Positions 48,109 to 59,760 of a DNA stretch of 64,000 nt are shown in pieces. The stretch spans positions 40,714,135-40,778,134 of the forward strand of contig NC_134365.1 in NCBI RefSeq assembly GCF_035582795.1, read 5' to 3'. The notes below the pieces were generated by a model. The model made no database searches. It had not been told where the DNA came from and saw nothing but the letters and a program-made list of their open reading frames with translations. This DNA comes from Mycteria americana (lineage: Eukaryota > Chordata > Aves > Ciconiiformes > Ciconiidae). A program made the translations under genes and the position numbers. The number at the start of each line of letters is the position of its first letter. Positions within the stretch are counted from its first letter, which is position 1.

Positions 48109-50819
48109 CTATAAAAAATAAATTAAATCAGATTGGTGTTTCCAAAGGAGCCATGCAGGAAATTATCACCAGAAGGCCATCTGCTGTTACACAAATGTCT
48201 TTTGACATCAAAGTTATTAAGAAAAAAAGTGGTTCCCACCTCAAGTCTGTCAACACCCTTCCTTTAATAAACACAAGGAGTTGCATATTGAAGGGGTGAC
48301 TTCCAAGGAACACTTCTGATGAATTATTAAAAGCAAAGTTTTTACAGGATTAGGAGAGAGGTTAAAATACACAATAACTCTAGAAAAGTGGAGTTGAAAA
48401 GTGCAGTACTGTAGCGGAAAAGCGCAACATTTTACATAATTGGCGAAGGAACTTTCAAAATAATTAAATATTAATATATGGCAAACATTTTTTTTTCGAT
48501 CTTGTGCAAAGCCCTTAACAATGTCAGTCAAAGACCTTACTTGCTTTTTATAGAAACTACTAGAATGAAGTGCCTTTGCATTCAGTGCTTCAAAAGTGTA
48601 ATAAAAATCTGAAGCTATTATTTCTCTTTATTCTCATTTTGATCTTTTAGTGACTGACCCGTGTTGTCTTCTTTAAATACGTAGATGTGCAAGTAACTAA
48701 TGTGACAGTTTGCTTGAAGTTCCAAAAATATACAAATGATAAACTCCTGAACAACTTAAAATTACTGTTTTTCAAATTGTTTGTCAGCATCAAAAGTAAA
48801 AATCTTCCACTTTTTCATTGAACAAAATGTTTCACTTGGTCTAAGGGGGAAGAAGAATAATTTTGATTTTGAGGTCCTGCGATATTGTTAGTGTTCTTAC
48901 AATTGAATAAAAACAACCATTTGAAACATGTAAGGATTTTTTTCCTGATTGTGGGGCATGTTTTACCAATGAAAACAATCTGGCAAAATCACACTGAAAT
49001 GCTTCAGTTGACTCAGTTCTTCATTTTTCACTGAATTTTTTTGGCCGTGACTATTTAAATTATCTTAGGGTAAGCTGGAATTTGATCTTCAGTAAATTAA
49101 TACTTCTACTTAAAAGCACAGTCATTACTAGAGACTTGAAAACTTCATTGGTAGCCTGGGACATTTATCCAAAGAGACAGCAGCATGTTAAATAACTGCC
49201 TTTTACACACACATAGGAACATGAGGAGGCACAAAAGGTATGTTCCTGCCCTATTGAGTGCGAAGCCCCCTTGACTTGCACCACTGGAAAATTTACTTGA
49301 GGATTTTCCTCAAAAATCAGCCGGTTTCTAACTCCACGGGCACAGGCCTGCCCAGGGCTTTGGCACAGATGAGATGCATGGCGACTGCCCTTCGGACCCA
49401 CGCTGTGGTCCTGCTCAGCATGACTGGCTGCTACAGGCTTTTGTGAGAGGAAGAGGGACAAGACCCCTAACAGCTTGCCCAGGATGCATCCAACAGCAGG
49501 TCTTTACATGGGTTCACCAAGCAGGGGAAGCTATCCTCTTTTCTGGTTGAAGAGAAGGCAAAGTTAAGTAAAATTTAGATGGGTCAATATGAATTGCTTT
49601 GATTCTTTTCTGCTTCCCAACTTGGCTTCTGAACATCTTACTGCATGAGGCTGCAACTTCTGTGTTGGTTTTTATTTCTCTACCTTCTCTGCTTGATGCC
49701 CATGTGTTTAGTGCGCCTTCTTTACTCTCCCTCCCTCCTTCACTCAGTTTCTTCCTCAATCTCTTCCTTGCTCTTCAGCTGACTCCTCAAAAGAATGACT
49801 TGCTGCCTCTCATTTCAGACCAGCCAAAGTGTTGCTGCTAAGGCACACCTTCCTTGCAGGTACTTCACCCAATCCTTTTTCATCTCCCTGTACTGTCATC
49901 CCTATGATGCCTGTGCTAAGGGCAGGATGTTCTCACTTGTAAGGCTCCACTCCCACATAAACCTCATCCCATTCCTTCAGGTCAAACCATCTCATGTTTA
50001 TCCTGCTTCTGATGTCCCTTCCACCTCCCTGGAACTACAAAATGAGCTCCCACACCCCCCTCATACCCACCTCTGACTTCTACCCCTTCCCGGTGGTGAC
50101 CTCTGTGAGACTCTTCTCCTCGGCCCTTGGGCTCCGAATTGTCCTAACTGGCTCTGGTATGGGCTGTAAGCACCTTACACTGGGCTACTGGCTGACCTAG
50201 AGCTTCCCTTGTGGTTCAGTTCTGGCTTAGTATAGACACCACCGGCGCATGGCTTCTGAAAGGTTTCCCTGCTCAACTATATACCAACTGAGAGAGAGCA
50301 ATACATTAAGCCTTTGTTTAATGTGACCTATGTCTCTCATCTACAGAGACTGGAAAAAGATGTCTGAGGAAGAGTCCTCTGCCTGCAAAACAAGAGACAG
50401 TGGTCAGTGGGGCTCTACCAGCCACCTGGCTGTCTCCCTCTCGATGCCTGCTGAAATTTTAAAATAGTTCATCAGTTGACAAGTTACTGACAGATGGAGA
50501 AATGCCACCGACTTGAAAACAGAAACACATTTCTCTGGGCCAGCAAGGTCAATTAATCACTTACATCCTGTAAACACTTTCTAGTCAGTGGGCTCCTCCC
50601 AGTAGTAAGTACTTGTGGGGCCAAGGGCACAGACAGAAATCTGACAGTACACCGTGGATCACAGCCACAGACAAGTCACTTACTCTGAAGCTGGCTGTGA
50701 AATGCAAGAGATGATTCCAGAAAAAAAATTAGGATATTATGAGGATAATGTTCCTGCTAACATGGGGGAAAATAAGCCCAGCAGATTGCAAATGGCATGA
50801 ATGTGCAAATTAGCATACA

Positions 50820-50905
50820 AAGTCTGTAGCTATATACATAATGTATATAAATGTTATTAAACATATATACATATTATATATAAATAATTACAAATAATGT
50901 ATAAG
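50820..50905. repeat. AT-rich low-complexity tract
   Basis: ATATA/TATAA strings dominate (for example TAATGTATATAAATG and ACATATATACATATTATATA). A CATATGCATATATGC-type stretch follows at about 50,945-50,966. Confidence 0.7.
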
Positions 50906-52779
50906 CCACACACATTCATGTGCTCAGTTGCATGCCTGCAATCATACATGCATATGCATATATGCCTTTGTTCGTGGGCTACTTCACCTCTCTGGCAATA
51001 CTCTTCTAATAACAGCTATTCTGGCTCACATTAGCCTTTAAATGCTGCAACTGTTCATACACTCAAAGAGATATGGTTTGGGTCTCTGAAAGCATTGAAT
51101 AAAATGTGGTAAATTTACAAAAATTCAAGCAAATGTTCATTGTACCCATCCCTCCATTTTTATGAGAAGCAAATTTTATAGATTTAACAATCTGGCACCT
51201 TCCCTTGCAGGACTGTATTTTCTGACATTCCAGTATTTCAGGAATAATGAATTTTTCTGTTTTGTCACCAACTTCAGACATTCTGGCTTTTGAATAGTAG
51301 CAGCTCAGGCTACTAAAGAAGTGTATGCTGGGCAATTTATGTTTCTTCTTCCTTGCAAATCAGGTATATTCTCCCACATAAAAGTAGCCAAACGTTTTGT
51401 CAGCATTAAAAAACAAGAAGGAAAATAGCTCTTTTTTCTTAATAAGTATTATGGAAAAATATTTTGATAGTAACTTACCAGTTTTTACAATTAAAAAATG
51501 AAGTTAATGCCCCCTAAATTGTTAATAAAAAAATAAATTTTAATTAAAGAACTAAAAATAACCCGAAACTGCTCATGTTTCAGTTTTCCATTGAAAACTT
51601 TGAACATTTCTCCACTTTTTGCACACTTGGAAGGTTTTCATAGGAACTAATAATTTTAGACTCGAGATGACTGTCTTATTGTATTTCTTTAGCTAGTTAA
51701 AACAAGCTGAATGAGCAGAACGAGTGAGGCTTATATATTGCGTTCTTTGCATGCCTCAAGTTCCTACTAAAGTGATTATCTGCAGCAAGGAAGATATTAA
51801 ACAGATACTGTTCAACAGCTTCATCCTAAAACACATTTTTAAAAATGGTTTAAAAATGGAATAGACAAGTCATGATCTTTCCAATAAAATTCTGTGGAAA
51901 CACTGAATGGCCAAAGTCATGTTGTACACCCCTGAGGGACAAATAAAATGTGAGTCTCTATTGCCCCAAAGCCATGCACGGATGCTGTGTGAGAGGATTC
52001 GGGTAAATAGGATTCTATGGAGGTGCCAAGTTGTCTGTACAAACTGTCTCCTAACATGGGGGGTTTAAGCATGATGAAGTTATTTCTTCTAGCTTTCCTG
52101 CCTAAGCAGCAGAATGGCAGAGAACCGATGGCACAACTGGTGATAAAAGTATGTTGGATGCTTATAATTTTTTCCACGTACACTTTCTGACCAATTTTTG
52201 GTAAAACAACTGAGGGATTTATTTTTCTTAAGCAAATGACTTTTACTGTAAACCCTGGCTTTTTAAAGGTGAATAAAAGGACTGCTTCTAGGATGCAATT
52301 ATTCATAATGAAAAACTATTTTTAGAGTAAGTGGCACTCATCATCTATTCTATTGACTTACATGCACAAATGGAAAACGAAATGAAACCCAAGGGATCAC
52401 GTGCTCTGGCATGTTTAACAAGAACTGAATTGTTTGTATGTCTTTGTTAGACCTGTAGTATGCTCAAGGGGTTGTATAGGTCTTCTGCTCTTACATGCCT
52501 TGTTAGGATAGACATTTCTGTGTGGCTCTATTTATTAAATTTGAGCTATTAAACCAGTCTTAAAAAAGCTTTGCTTGTTTAGTTTAGTTTGCTAATGAGT
52601 TGTAAAAGCTAAAAAAGTTAGGCTAAGGTTGGGTTGGGTAGTTGGTTATGTTAGGTTCCTCCTCTCTGGCACCCTCTGATTGTAATTGGTAGCAAGGCAT
52701 CTGAGGGAACTAGAACGGGACAAGCTTTTCTTTGTATTGCACTGGTCACCTGATAGACCATGAATAATCACTCCATATT

Positions 52780-54150
52780 CACCTTCTCCTTGCTATCATG
52801 ATTTTATAGGCTTCTGTTAGAGCCTCTCACAGCCTCTTTTCTAGGCAGAAGAGTCCTTGTCTATTTAGTATCTCCTGATACAGAAGCTGCTCTAGTCTGT
52901 GATTATGTTTGCCATACTTCTCTATGTGCGAGGTGGAGAGATCAGAGCAGCATGCAGTTGCGAATGCAGTACAGATTTTTCCAATGTCATAAAGATGTTT
53001 TCTATATTATTCTCTAGTTCTTTTCCCAAGATTCTTAGCTTTGTATTTCAGAACCCATCAAAGTATACAAAACTATTTTCTCCCGAATGCATAACATTTT
53101 ATTTATCAACCCTGAATTTCCTCTGCCTCATCACCCTCATAAAATCCTTCTGTAATGACTTTGAAGTCTATTTTTAATTTTACTACCCTTGGTAATTCAG
53201 CGTCACCATCAAACTTTGCCACCTTACTATTTACTCCCTTTTCCAGATGACTTAAGAGCATCTTGGTCAGTATCAGCTCCAGAATAGATGCCTCTCGGAC
53301 TCCACTGGTGACCTCCTTTTACTCTGAGAAGTAACCAATCCTTCCAGTGCTACACTGTGTTGATTATTCCCCACTGTATTGCATGTGTTCATATATCTAT
53401 TGGCTTCTTTCTTTATTATAATTTCTGGAATTTCTCTGATTTAGACATCAGATTTCTAGGCCTGCAGTTCTCTGGATCTCTTCTGGAGCCCTTTTGAAAA
53501 ACTCCTGTTACCTCTGGCCCTCTGATTCCTCAGCTGCTGGGGTCCAAGCGCTAGGTTACACCTGCCCAGTTAATACCTCAGTAATTGCATATATGAACTC
53601 CTTTAGGATTCCTGGGTGAATACCAGCTTATTCAAGTGAGTAGCTTTTATTCTTTTTATTGATTTGTTCTAGAATGTCTTCCATTAACGTTTCAGTATCA
53701 GACAGATCCTCCAGCGACCTGTTTGAATCTACTCCTGCCACAGAGGTAGGAAATTCCCTAAGTTCTTCTGTGGTCAACACAGATGCAAATCATGCAGTCA
53801 CTTCTTTCCTATTGCTTCACCTTCTCCAAATCCCTTTTCTACCCTTTTGATCCTCTATTGATCCTTCTACTCTTTGGTAAGCTTTGTGCGTTTGAGCTAT
53901 TTTAAAATGAAGTTATGATTTTTTGTTTAATTCAAAGCCTTTTTTGGCCTGCCTTATTCAGCTTTCACATTAGACTGGCTTCAGTTTATGCTCTGTTCTA
54001 TTTAGCTTGTAAAGAGTATCTCCTTACTTCTGATAACCTCTTTCATCTGGCTGTTTTGCAATACCAGTCTTTTTCAGGTCTTCTTAAAGTAATGTTTAAT
54101 AATGTGTTTTCCCTGAGTTTTTCTGCTCTGATTTGTTTCTACCTGGCCAC
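52780..54150 (-). mobile_element. Ancient, degraded CR1-type LINE (reverse-transcriptase region)
   Basis: On the minus strand around 53,199-53,250 the frame reads LEKGVNSKVAKFDGD, a decayed form of the CR1 reverse-transcriptase block that normally ends in the catalytic F-A-D-D. Further blocks lie in the expected order. The EERL/GLF region is at ~52,840-52,920, the GVPQGS-preceding region at ~53,270-53,340, and the upstream ORF2 parts at ~53,430-54,010. The nucleotide pattern resembles CR1 copies abundant in turtles and crocodilians more than the young avian copy at 21.8 kb. Many stops and indels show it is long dead. Edges are approximate. Confidence 0.72.
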
Positions 54151-54728
54151 TGTCTTCATTTTAGATTCTTACCCTTGTTGATATTAAATAAACTTGTAGG
54201 AGACTTCAGGTTTTTTGGTCTTGAGTATATTAGGCTTGCTGTATGGAGTGCTTGTTAAAGATGTTTTGGACTGACTGATGGCGGGTGTCCCTGTCTGCTC
54301 CAAAAAAGTCATTTATAGTGACTAAAAATTTAGTCTTCAAATTACAAAGATACGTGATGTTTACATGGGAATAAACAAAATGTCCAATTATTACTGTGTT
54401 TTCTGTCATCACAGCTTTTGTGATCTCTTTGAAGCTGTCACAGTGTTACAGTCCTGACTGTTTGTACTGTAGCTCTAATGCGACATTTATCCCATCTATG
54501 AATGGGACTTCAGACTGAGAGGAATCTGTATTATCTATGGATATAACTGACTTACTTATCTGTCTTTAGCACATAAACATAAAACACCACCTTGAAATTT
54601 ATCTAATCTGCCCTTGGGAAATGATTCGTACCTTGACATTAAAGTGTTGCCCAATTATTTTTTCCCCACAGCTTCTGTTGTGCCAATTATGTCAAAAATC
54701 CTCATTTAAAGCTTGTTGTTAAACTCAC

Positions 54729-54915
54729 CATGAATTCTGTTTGAAGTAAATGAGAACATGCAACTGCGTCTCGAAGCTGCTGCCGTGTCAGGACGCGGCC
54801 GGCCGACTGTAGGTATTCCATCGCTACTTTTTCTCGTGGGGTCGGCACAGTGACAAAAGGTTCGACACTTCCCAGACTGCTCATATCCAAAGTCAGTGAG
54901 ACATTGGAGCCTCGT
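54729..54915 (-). CDS. PTPRR: PTPRR exon: kinase-interaction motif and start of catalytic domain
   Basis: The acceptor TTTCTAACACAG precedes 54915 and the donor CATG|GTGAGT follows 54729. The 187 nt start in phase 2 and end in phase 0. They read RGSNVSLTLDMSSLGSVEPF, VTVPTPREKVAMEYLQSAGR and VLTRQQLRDAVACSHLLQTE ending FM. RGSNVSLTL is the C-terminal half of the MAP-kinase interaction motif, and its serine after RRG is the known PKA site that blocks kinase binding in this family. The missing first half lies in an exon outside the window or not recognised. Confidence 0.96.
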
Positions 54916-56989
54916 CTGTGTTAGAAAATAATTAAAACAGCTATATCAGATCTGTGTTACTGTAAATCCCATATCCATGCAGCTGATCCTGAGTTATTTA
55001 TGCCCCTTGACTTTTTGTGTAGTCACTGGGAGATTTGGGTGTGCAACGACTGCAAGACTGGTTTCACTGGAAGCACTGGGTGGCCAGAAAACCAAGATTT
55101 TACATATCATCCTACCTCTTGAATCTAACAACTGATGCTGCAAGAACAGTGTGCTAGGGAGCAACTATTTGGATTATCCTTGAAAGTAGAAACTGCTCCC
55201 TATATGCTGCTTAATCTTTATGGATGTCAAATGTGAAAGTGATATCTTAGCAAGGAAGAAATGTTTCACAGAAAAAAAAGGGGATCTATTTCTATATTAT
55301 ATATATAACAACCTGGAAATAAATATACCGTATGTCAGCTATATGTTTAAGAACCTACTAAAATTAAATATACAGCATGGAAGGGAAAAAGTTATAAAAT
55401 CAGCAGAAATAAGCGGAAAGGCAGTACAAACATCATGACTACCAAGACAGTGGACAATGTCTCATGTTAGGTAGGAGAGAAGGGAGAGGCAATAAACCAC
55501 AATAAATGAGCTGCATCCCAGGAGAAGGAATGGTCACACGCTTAGAGGGGTTATTCAGAAATGCCAAACATCTCTTGCAGGACAATCAAATTAATCAACA
55601 TTTCACATTTCTACAGGAAAATAAAGCTGGATTCAACAACACCTTTGAGCTGTGAAAATACAAATAAAGCACGCTTCTGCGTGCTTGGTATGAGCGCTAC
55701 CCTTTTGGTCGCTTTTTCCAAACAACACTTGAGAAAACTGTCTTTTTTCATAGTTTCAACCCATTGATCAAATGTTATCTACCCAAACCTTAACTTTAGG
55801 TGTATTGATTGCAATAAATCCATGCTCTGTGAATTGTGATGACTAAACACACATTTGTAGGCATTAATCAAAGTTTTTGTGTTTACTAATCAGAAATCAG
55901 TACTATAAGACTGTAAGATTCAGCTGTCGGAACTGGGCTACAGATGCCCAGCTCAGTGTAAATGCCTCTAACATTTACCAAGCAGCTATGCACATATAGA
56001 CATATGACAACGCAACCTCATGCCTACCTCTGCACATTATCGTCTCTCTGATAATGTATGCTTACAGCGGAGTTCTTTAAGCTCTTAGTTGCTCTACCAT
56101 GCTCAGATATATACAACCACAACATCAGATCTCTGTCTCAAGTCTCTCCTAATAGTCATCCTGCCGGATCAGAATACAACTCTACAGCTTGCCCATTTCT
56201 AAAATCACATATGTCAGTGATTAACCATTTACTGGTTAATTCCTTATCCAGTGACTCCAGTTTTCCTGCTAGAACTCTGCATGGTTGGGTGCATTTCTTA
56301 TCGGCAGGAGAACTCCCACTGGGTGAGTGTGACTGCACAGTGCTCGGGACACTGGGATGTTGTTAAGGTATAATTGTCCCTTTTGCAGTAATACCACATA
56401 TTATTATAAGTATCATACAGACATCATCAGATAGTATCTGTGAGGCAGGTTGCTATTAATATTAGGGGAATGCTTTCCTCTAGTCTGCAGCAAAAGTTGC
56501 TTGTGTTAATACTTGCTTTTTACTGCCCTTTCATTATTTATGGGTGGCACATAGGTATTTGTATGCACACATATTTGGGCAAATTACTTGTCTTTTCAGA
56601 CACTGTGACTCTTTACTTAGTGCTGGTGTTGCTGTTCTGTTTTCTGATCTTCTGCCACCACAATAAGTATTCTTAGGGTTTATTGCTTTCTTCTTTGTTT
56701 GTAACCTTATGAACATAACACTGTTTTTTTTGTTCTGACACAACTTTGATGCACTTCCCTCCCTCTTATACATGTCAGCAGATCCTTCAGTAATTATATT
56801 TTAAATCAAACCATTTCTATCATGTCAGTCTGCATGAATAGAAATGACTTCAGTCACTCACCTGTCACTTGGCGAAACACAAAACAACAATGGCCAAGAG
56901 ACAAGACTACCTGGTGGAACTGGTGAATCTCACGTTGTGCCATAGTGTCCATAAGCCTATTGCAGCTTAGGTGGTAGGTGGGTGATAGC

Positions 56990-57550
56990 AAGAGCTTTGC
57001 TGCCCAGGCCCGCAGATGGTAACAGTGAGTCAGTGACAGAAGCAGAGGTGGGAGAGGCAAGATGGAGCCGAGGCGGCCGCAGGCAGCTGGCTGCCTCCGG
57101 AGGTATACGGGGACAATTTCTGTTGGCAGAGGGAAGTAGGTGCGGTATGATTCTGCTAATTTTGCTAGGAGGTAGGCAGAAATGGAGCAGCATCTGGAGC
57201 AGAAATGACTAGTATGAGATATATGCATAGGCTACCAGTAGTGCTCTGTGGCTCGCTACATACCCTGCATCGTACCGAAGCCCCAGTCAGCAGTACCAGT
57301 GCTCATACCCAAATCTGGAGCCGTGACAGCCTGAGAGGTGGGCATGCTGTGGGCCAGCTGCGGTGGCCGCTCTCTGCCAGACCCTGCGGGAGGGTCCTGG
57401 CTCACATATCCGTGCCACCTCCCCGGGGACTGCCCCCACCTGCGGGGAAAGGCAGTCCCCCAGCTCCACGCTGCTTCTCAAGGAAAACATCCTGGAAGAC
57501 TGCTTTCTCACAAAAACCCTCCTGCGAAAGCAGCTCTTCTGACCACGACT
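56990..57550. promoter_or_regulatory. GC-rich island in PTPRR intron, candidate regulatory element
   Basis: The stretch is clearly richer in G+C and CpG (GAGGCGGCCGCAGGC near 57,070) than the flanking intron. It contains the inverted pair GGGGACTGCC (57425-57434) and GGCAGTCCCC (57451-57460). PTPRR is known in mammals to use internal promoters for short cytosolic isoforms, and this is one of two candidate sites. No coding exon is evident. Confidence 0.35.
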
Positions 57551-58708
57551 AGCAATTTATTCCACGGAAAAAGGCAGTCCCTCAAACAGGTGGCTCTGAG
57601 GGTGTGTAATGCAAACCCAATCTTTTGAAAGCAATCCAGAAATCCACAGAAGAGGTATGCAATGAACCTCTCCAAAACTGTTTAGGCTACCTTTGGTTGA
57701 GAAATGGGTAGCAATTTAGACCCAGACATACTTCTGGGAGACTCTACTGAGATTTCCTAATAGAGAGGAAAAGTATTCGCATTGTTCAGTAACAAAGTAC
57801 AGTGAAAATGTTAATATTTTCTTTGGCTTTTACATTGTTATAACTGACAGTCTTGGCAAAAAGGCTATTTCCTTTTTAACAAGAACAAAAAATATACCTG
57901 ATCTAATTATAGCTTTGAGTTTACAGCTTTTACCATTTATGGGGATTATTGACGAATACCGGTGTTGAGGATCAAATAACTTACTCTGGAAAGAAGAAAT
58001 AGTTTTTAGCTGCATATTTAACACATTGAATATAAGGCAGAAAAGAATCACCTAAAGGATAGTGGTCTTTTTAGAAAGTCCATAAAAGGATATACAATAG
58101 ATAATAGCTCTAAAGGTAATTCTTCCATAAAAACAAGCATCTCAGAGAACACTTTTGAAGAAGTATGCTTCACTTAATAAAAGTTTTTAATAATGTTTAC
58201 ATTAGCAATACTAACTATTGCCAAGATTAACATTAACCACGTAGACTTCTTTATGGCATTCAAGACCACGCTGAGGAACAGGCTGAGAACAGGACGTTTT
58301 GCCTTGTCTTGAAAGATCAGGGAGGGCCTGAACCCATCATGCTCTTGTATGTCCTAATAAAAGATGATTATAGTCTCTGGTCCTGCTCTCGACTCCAACA
58401 GTTTCTCTATAACAGTTCCTCCAACAGTTAAATTCTTCACTTTCTGTAGGAAAGAGTAGAAAGGAAGAATTCTCTTCTCTCTTACTGGTGGAAAGAGGTT
58501 AGGTAGTGAGCCCCACTTTTCCCAGCTTACTGGAGGAACTGCACAAGGCTGGCCACAGAGCAACAAGGAGGAAGCACCTAATCCAAAGTCTACAGACATT
58601 TTTGGTAACTACCGCTTGTCTTCAATAGGTTTGAATAAAGAAATCACAATCAGACCAGTGGGACCAGTGACACTGCTAGTCAGACAACTAATTTTTCTTG
58701 GATCCCTC

Positions 58709-58743
58709 CACACACACACGCGCGTGTGTGTGTATATATATAT
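58709..58743. repeat. Alternating purine-pyrimidine tract (CA)n(CG)n(TG)n(TA)n
   Basis: Thirty-five bases alternate strictly between pyrimidine and purine. Positions 58710-58733 form a perfect 24 bp palindrome centred on CGCGCG. This is a strong candidate for Z-DNA or cruciform formation. Confidence 0.9.
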
Positions 58744-59559
58744 CTCCTGACTACGTACATGTAACCTTCCATTTCAAATTAGAGTGAAGGAGCCGTACAC
58801 GTGCGTCTTCCCTTATTTCTGAATATTTACAACCCTTTTTTACCTTCTAAATAACTTTACATTCTTTATGTTCCCCATGTTAATAGTCTGGGCCAAATTA
58901 GAGAAGATTGTGTAGTGATACACCTCCCCCAGCATCCCCTTGAGATTGTGTCTTGATGGGGAAGAGCATCATGTGAGGAATCTGAGGAATTGTAAACATT
59001 CGTGACAACATTACATTAAAATCAGCATGAGACTAACTCTTCTGAAGTTTAACCAGCTGGGACAGCCACCTCATCACTGGGTATGTGAATAAGTGCAATC
59101 AGGAAACCACTTGTGTCTGTGTATTGTCTAGCATCCCAGACAGGGTCTTACTACATACTCACAGCCCTCTTTTCAACTGGGTAACAGGAACAAGTCCACT
59201 GATGAGAATCCACTGGAGTATTTTTAATAACACATTTATAGAAGCAGATTTTATTACAGACCATGATTAAAAAAAAAAAAAAGATTAATTCAATGTTTGT
59301 TTGAAAACTCTCAAAAGGAAGCTCCACCTGTCCACCTCGGAGGGCCACCAGGTTACTAAAGCCTATTAATCATTAGCAAGGTCATTTCCAGGTCTTCCCT
59401 GACCCTAAAATTAAGCCATAGCTGGTGATTATGAAAATCCAATTACCCAACACGTTTTCCCAGTTGTTTATTTAAGCTGGGTAATTTCTTTAAATACACG
59501 TTCCCATGTTTATTCAGCACTCCTGAAAAATGCAACGCCCAGATTCCCGGTCCTCAGCT

Positions 59560-59760
59560 TTTCATTCTCTCTAGTGGTTTTGGAAGCAGCGGTGATGGCT
59601 GCTGCCCTCCAAGAGCCATTGCCCTCCGACCCCGGCATTGCAGACGCGGGAGGCGCTTCCTTCTGCGCCCTCGGTCCACCGTCCCTCTGCCGAGCTTCTG
59701 CGCGGCCGAGGCGGGAGCTGTGTCAGCCGTGCAGGTGGAAGGAAGACATTAATTAGCGGG
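59560..59760. promoter_or_regulatory. Small CpG-rich patch in PTPRR intron, candidate internal promoter
   Basis: About 200 bp with dense CpG (GCAGACGCGGGAGGCGC, GCGCGGCCGAGGCGGG) stand out from AT-rich surroundings. A 60-codon plus-strand open frame there is probably fortuitous. It is a candidate start region for short PTPRR transcripts (minus strand) or an enhancer. Confidence 0.35.

Larger units (their letters stand above)
48109..54728 (-). other. PTPRR: PTPRR intron
   Basis: A 6.6 kb intron with an AT-rich tract at 50,820-50,905 and an ancient CR1 remnant at ~52,780-54,150. The T/C-rich 49,600-50,150 stretch has open frames but no recognisable protein. Confidence 0.75.
17905..54915 (-). 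other. PTPRR: PTPRR gene, 3' half (eight coding exons and 3' UTR)
   Basis: Receptor-type tyrosine phosphatase R (PTP-SL/PTPBR7 family) dephosphorylates and anchors ERK and p38 MAP kinases through a kinase-interaction motif next to a single catalytic domain. The window encodes about 321 residues, from inside that motif (RGSNVSLTL) to the stop at 19033. All catalytic landmarks are present: KNRYKTILP (phosphotyrosine loop), WPDHK (WPD loop), HCSAGIGRTG (P-loop with catalytic Cys and Arg) and QTSEQYEF (Q-loop). Exons are 187, 85, 80, 138, 111, 158, 114 and 94 nt, with phases that join without error. The receptor ectodomain and transmembrane exons lie beyond the right edge. Family membership is clear against PTPN5 and PTPN7, because the sequence follows PTPRR almost residue for residue. 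Confidence 0.96.

Noticed and set aside
59574..59756. 60-residue plus-strand frame in the small CpG-rich patch
   Set aside because: No conserved motif; GC-rich frames are often open by chance.
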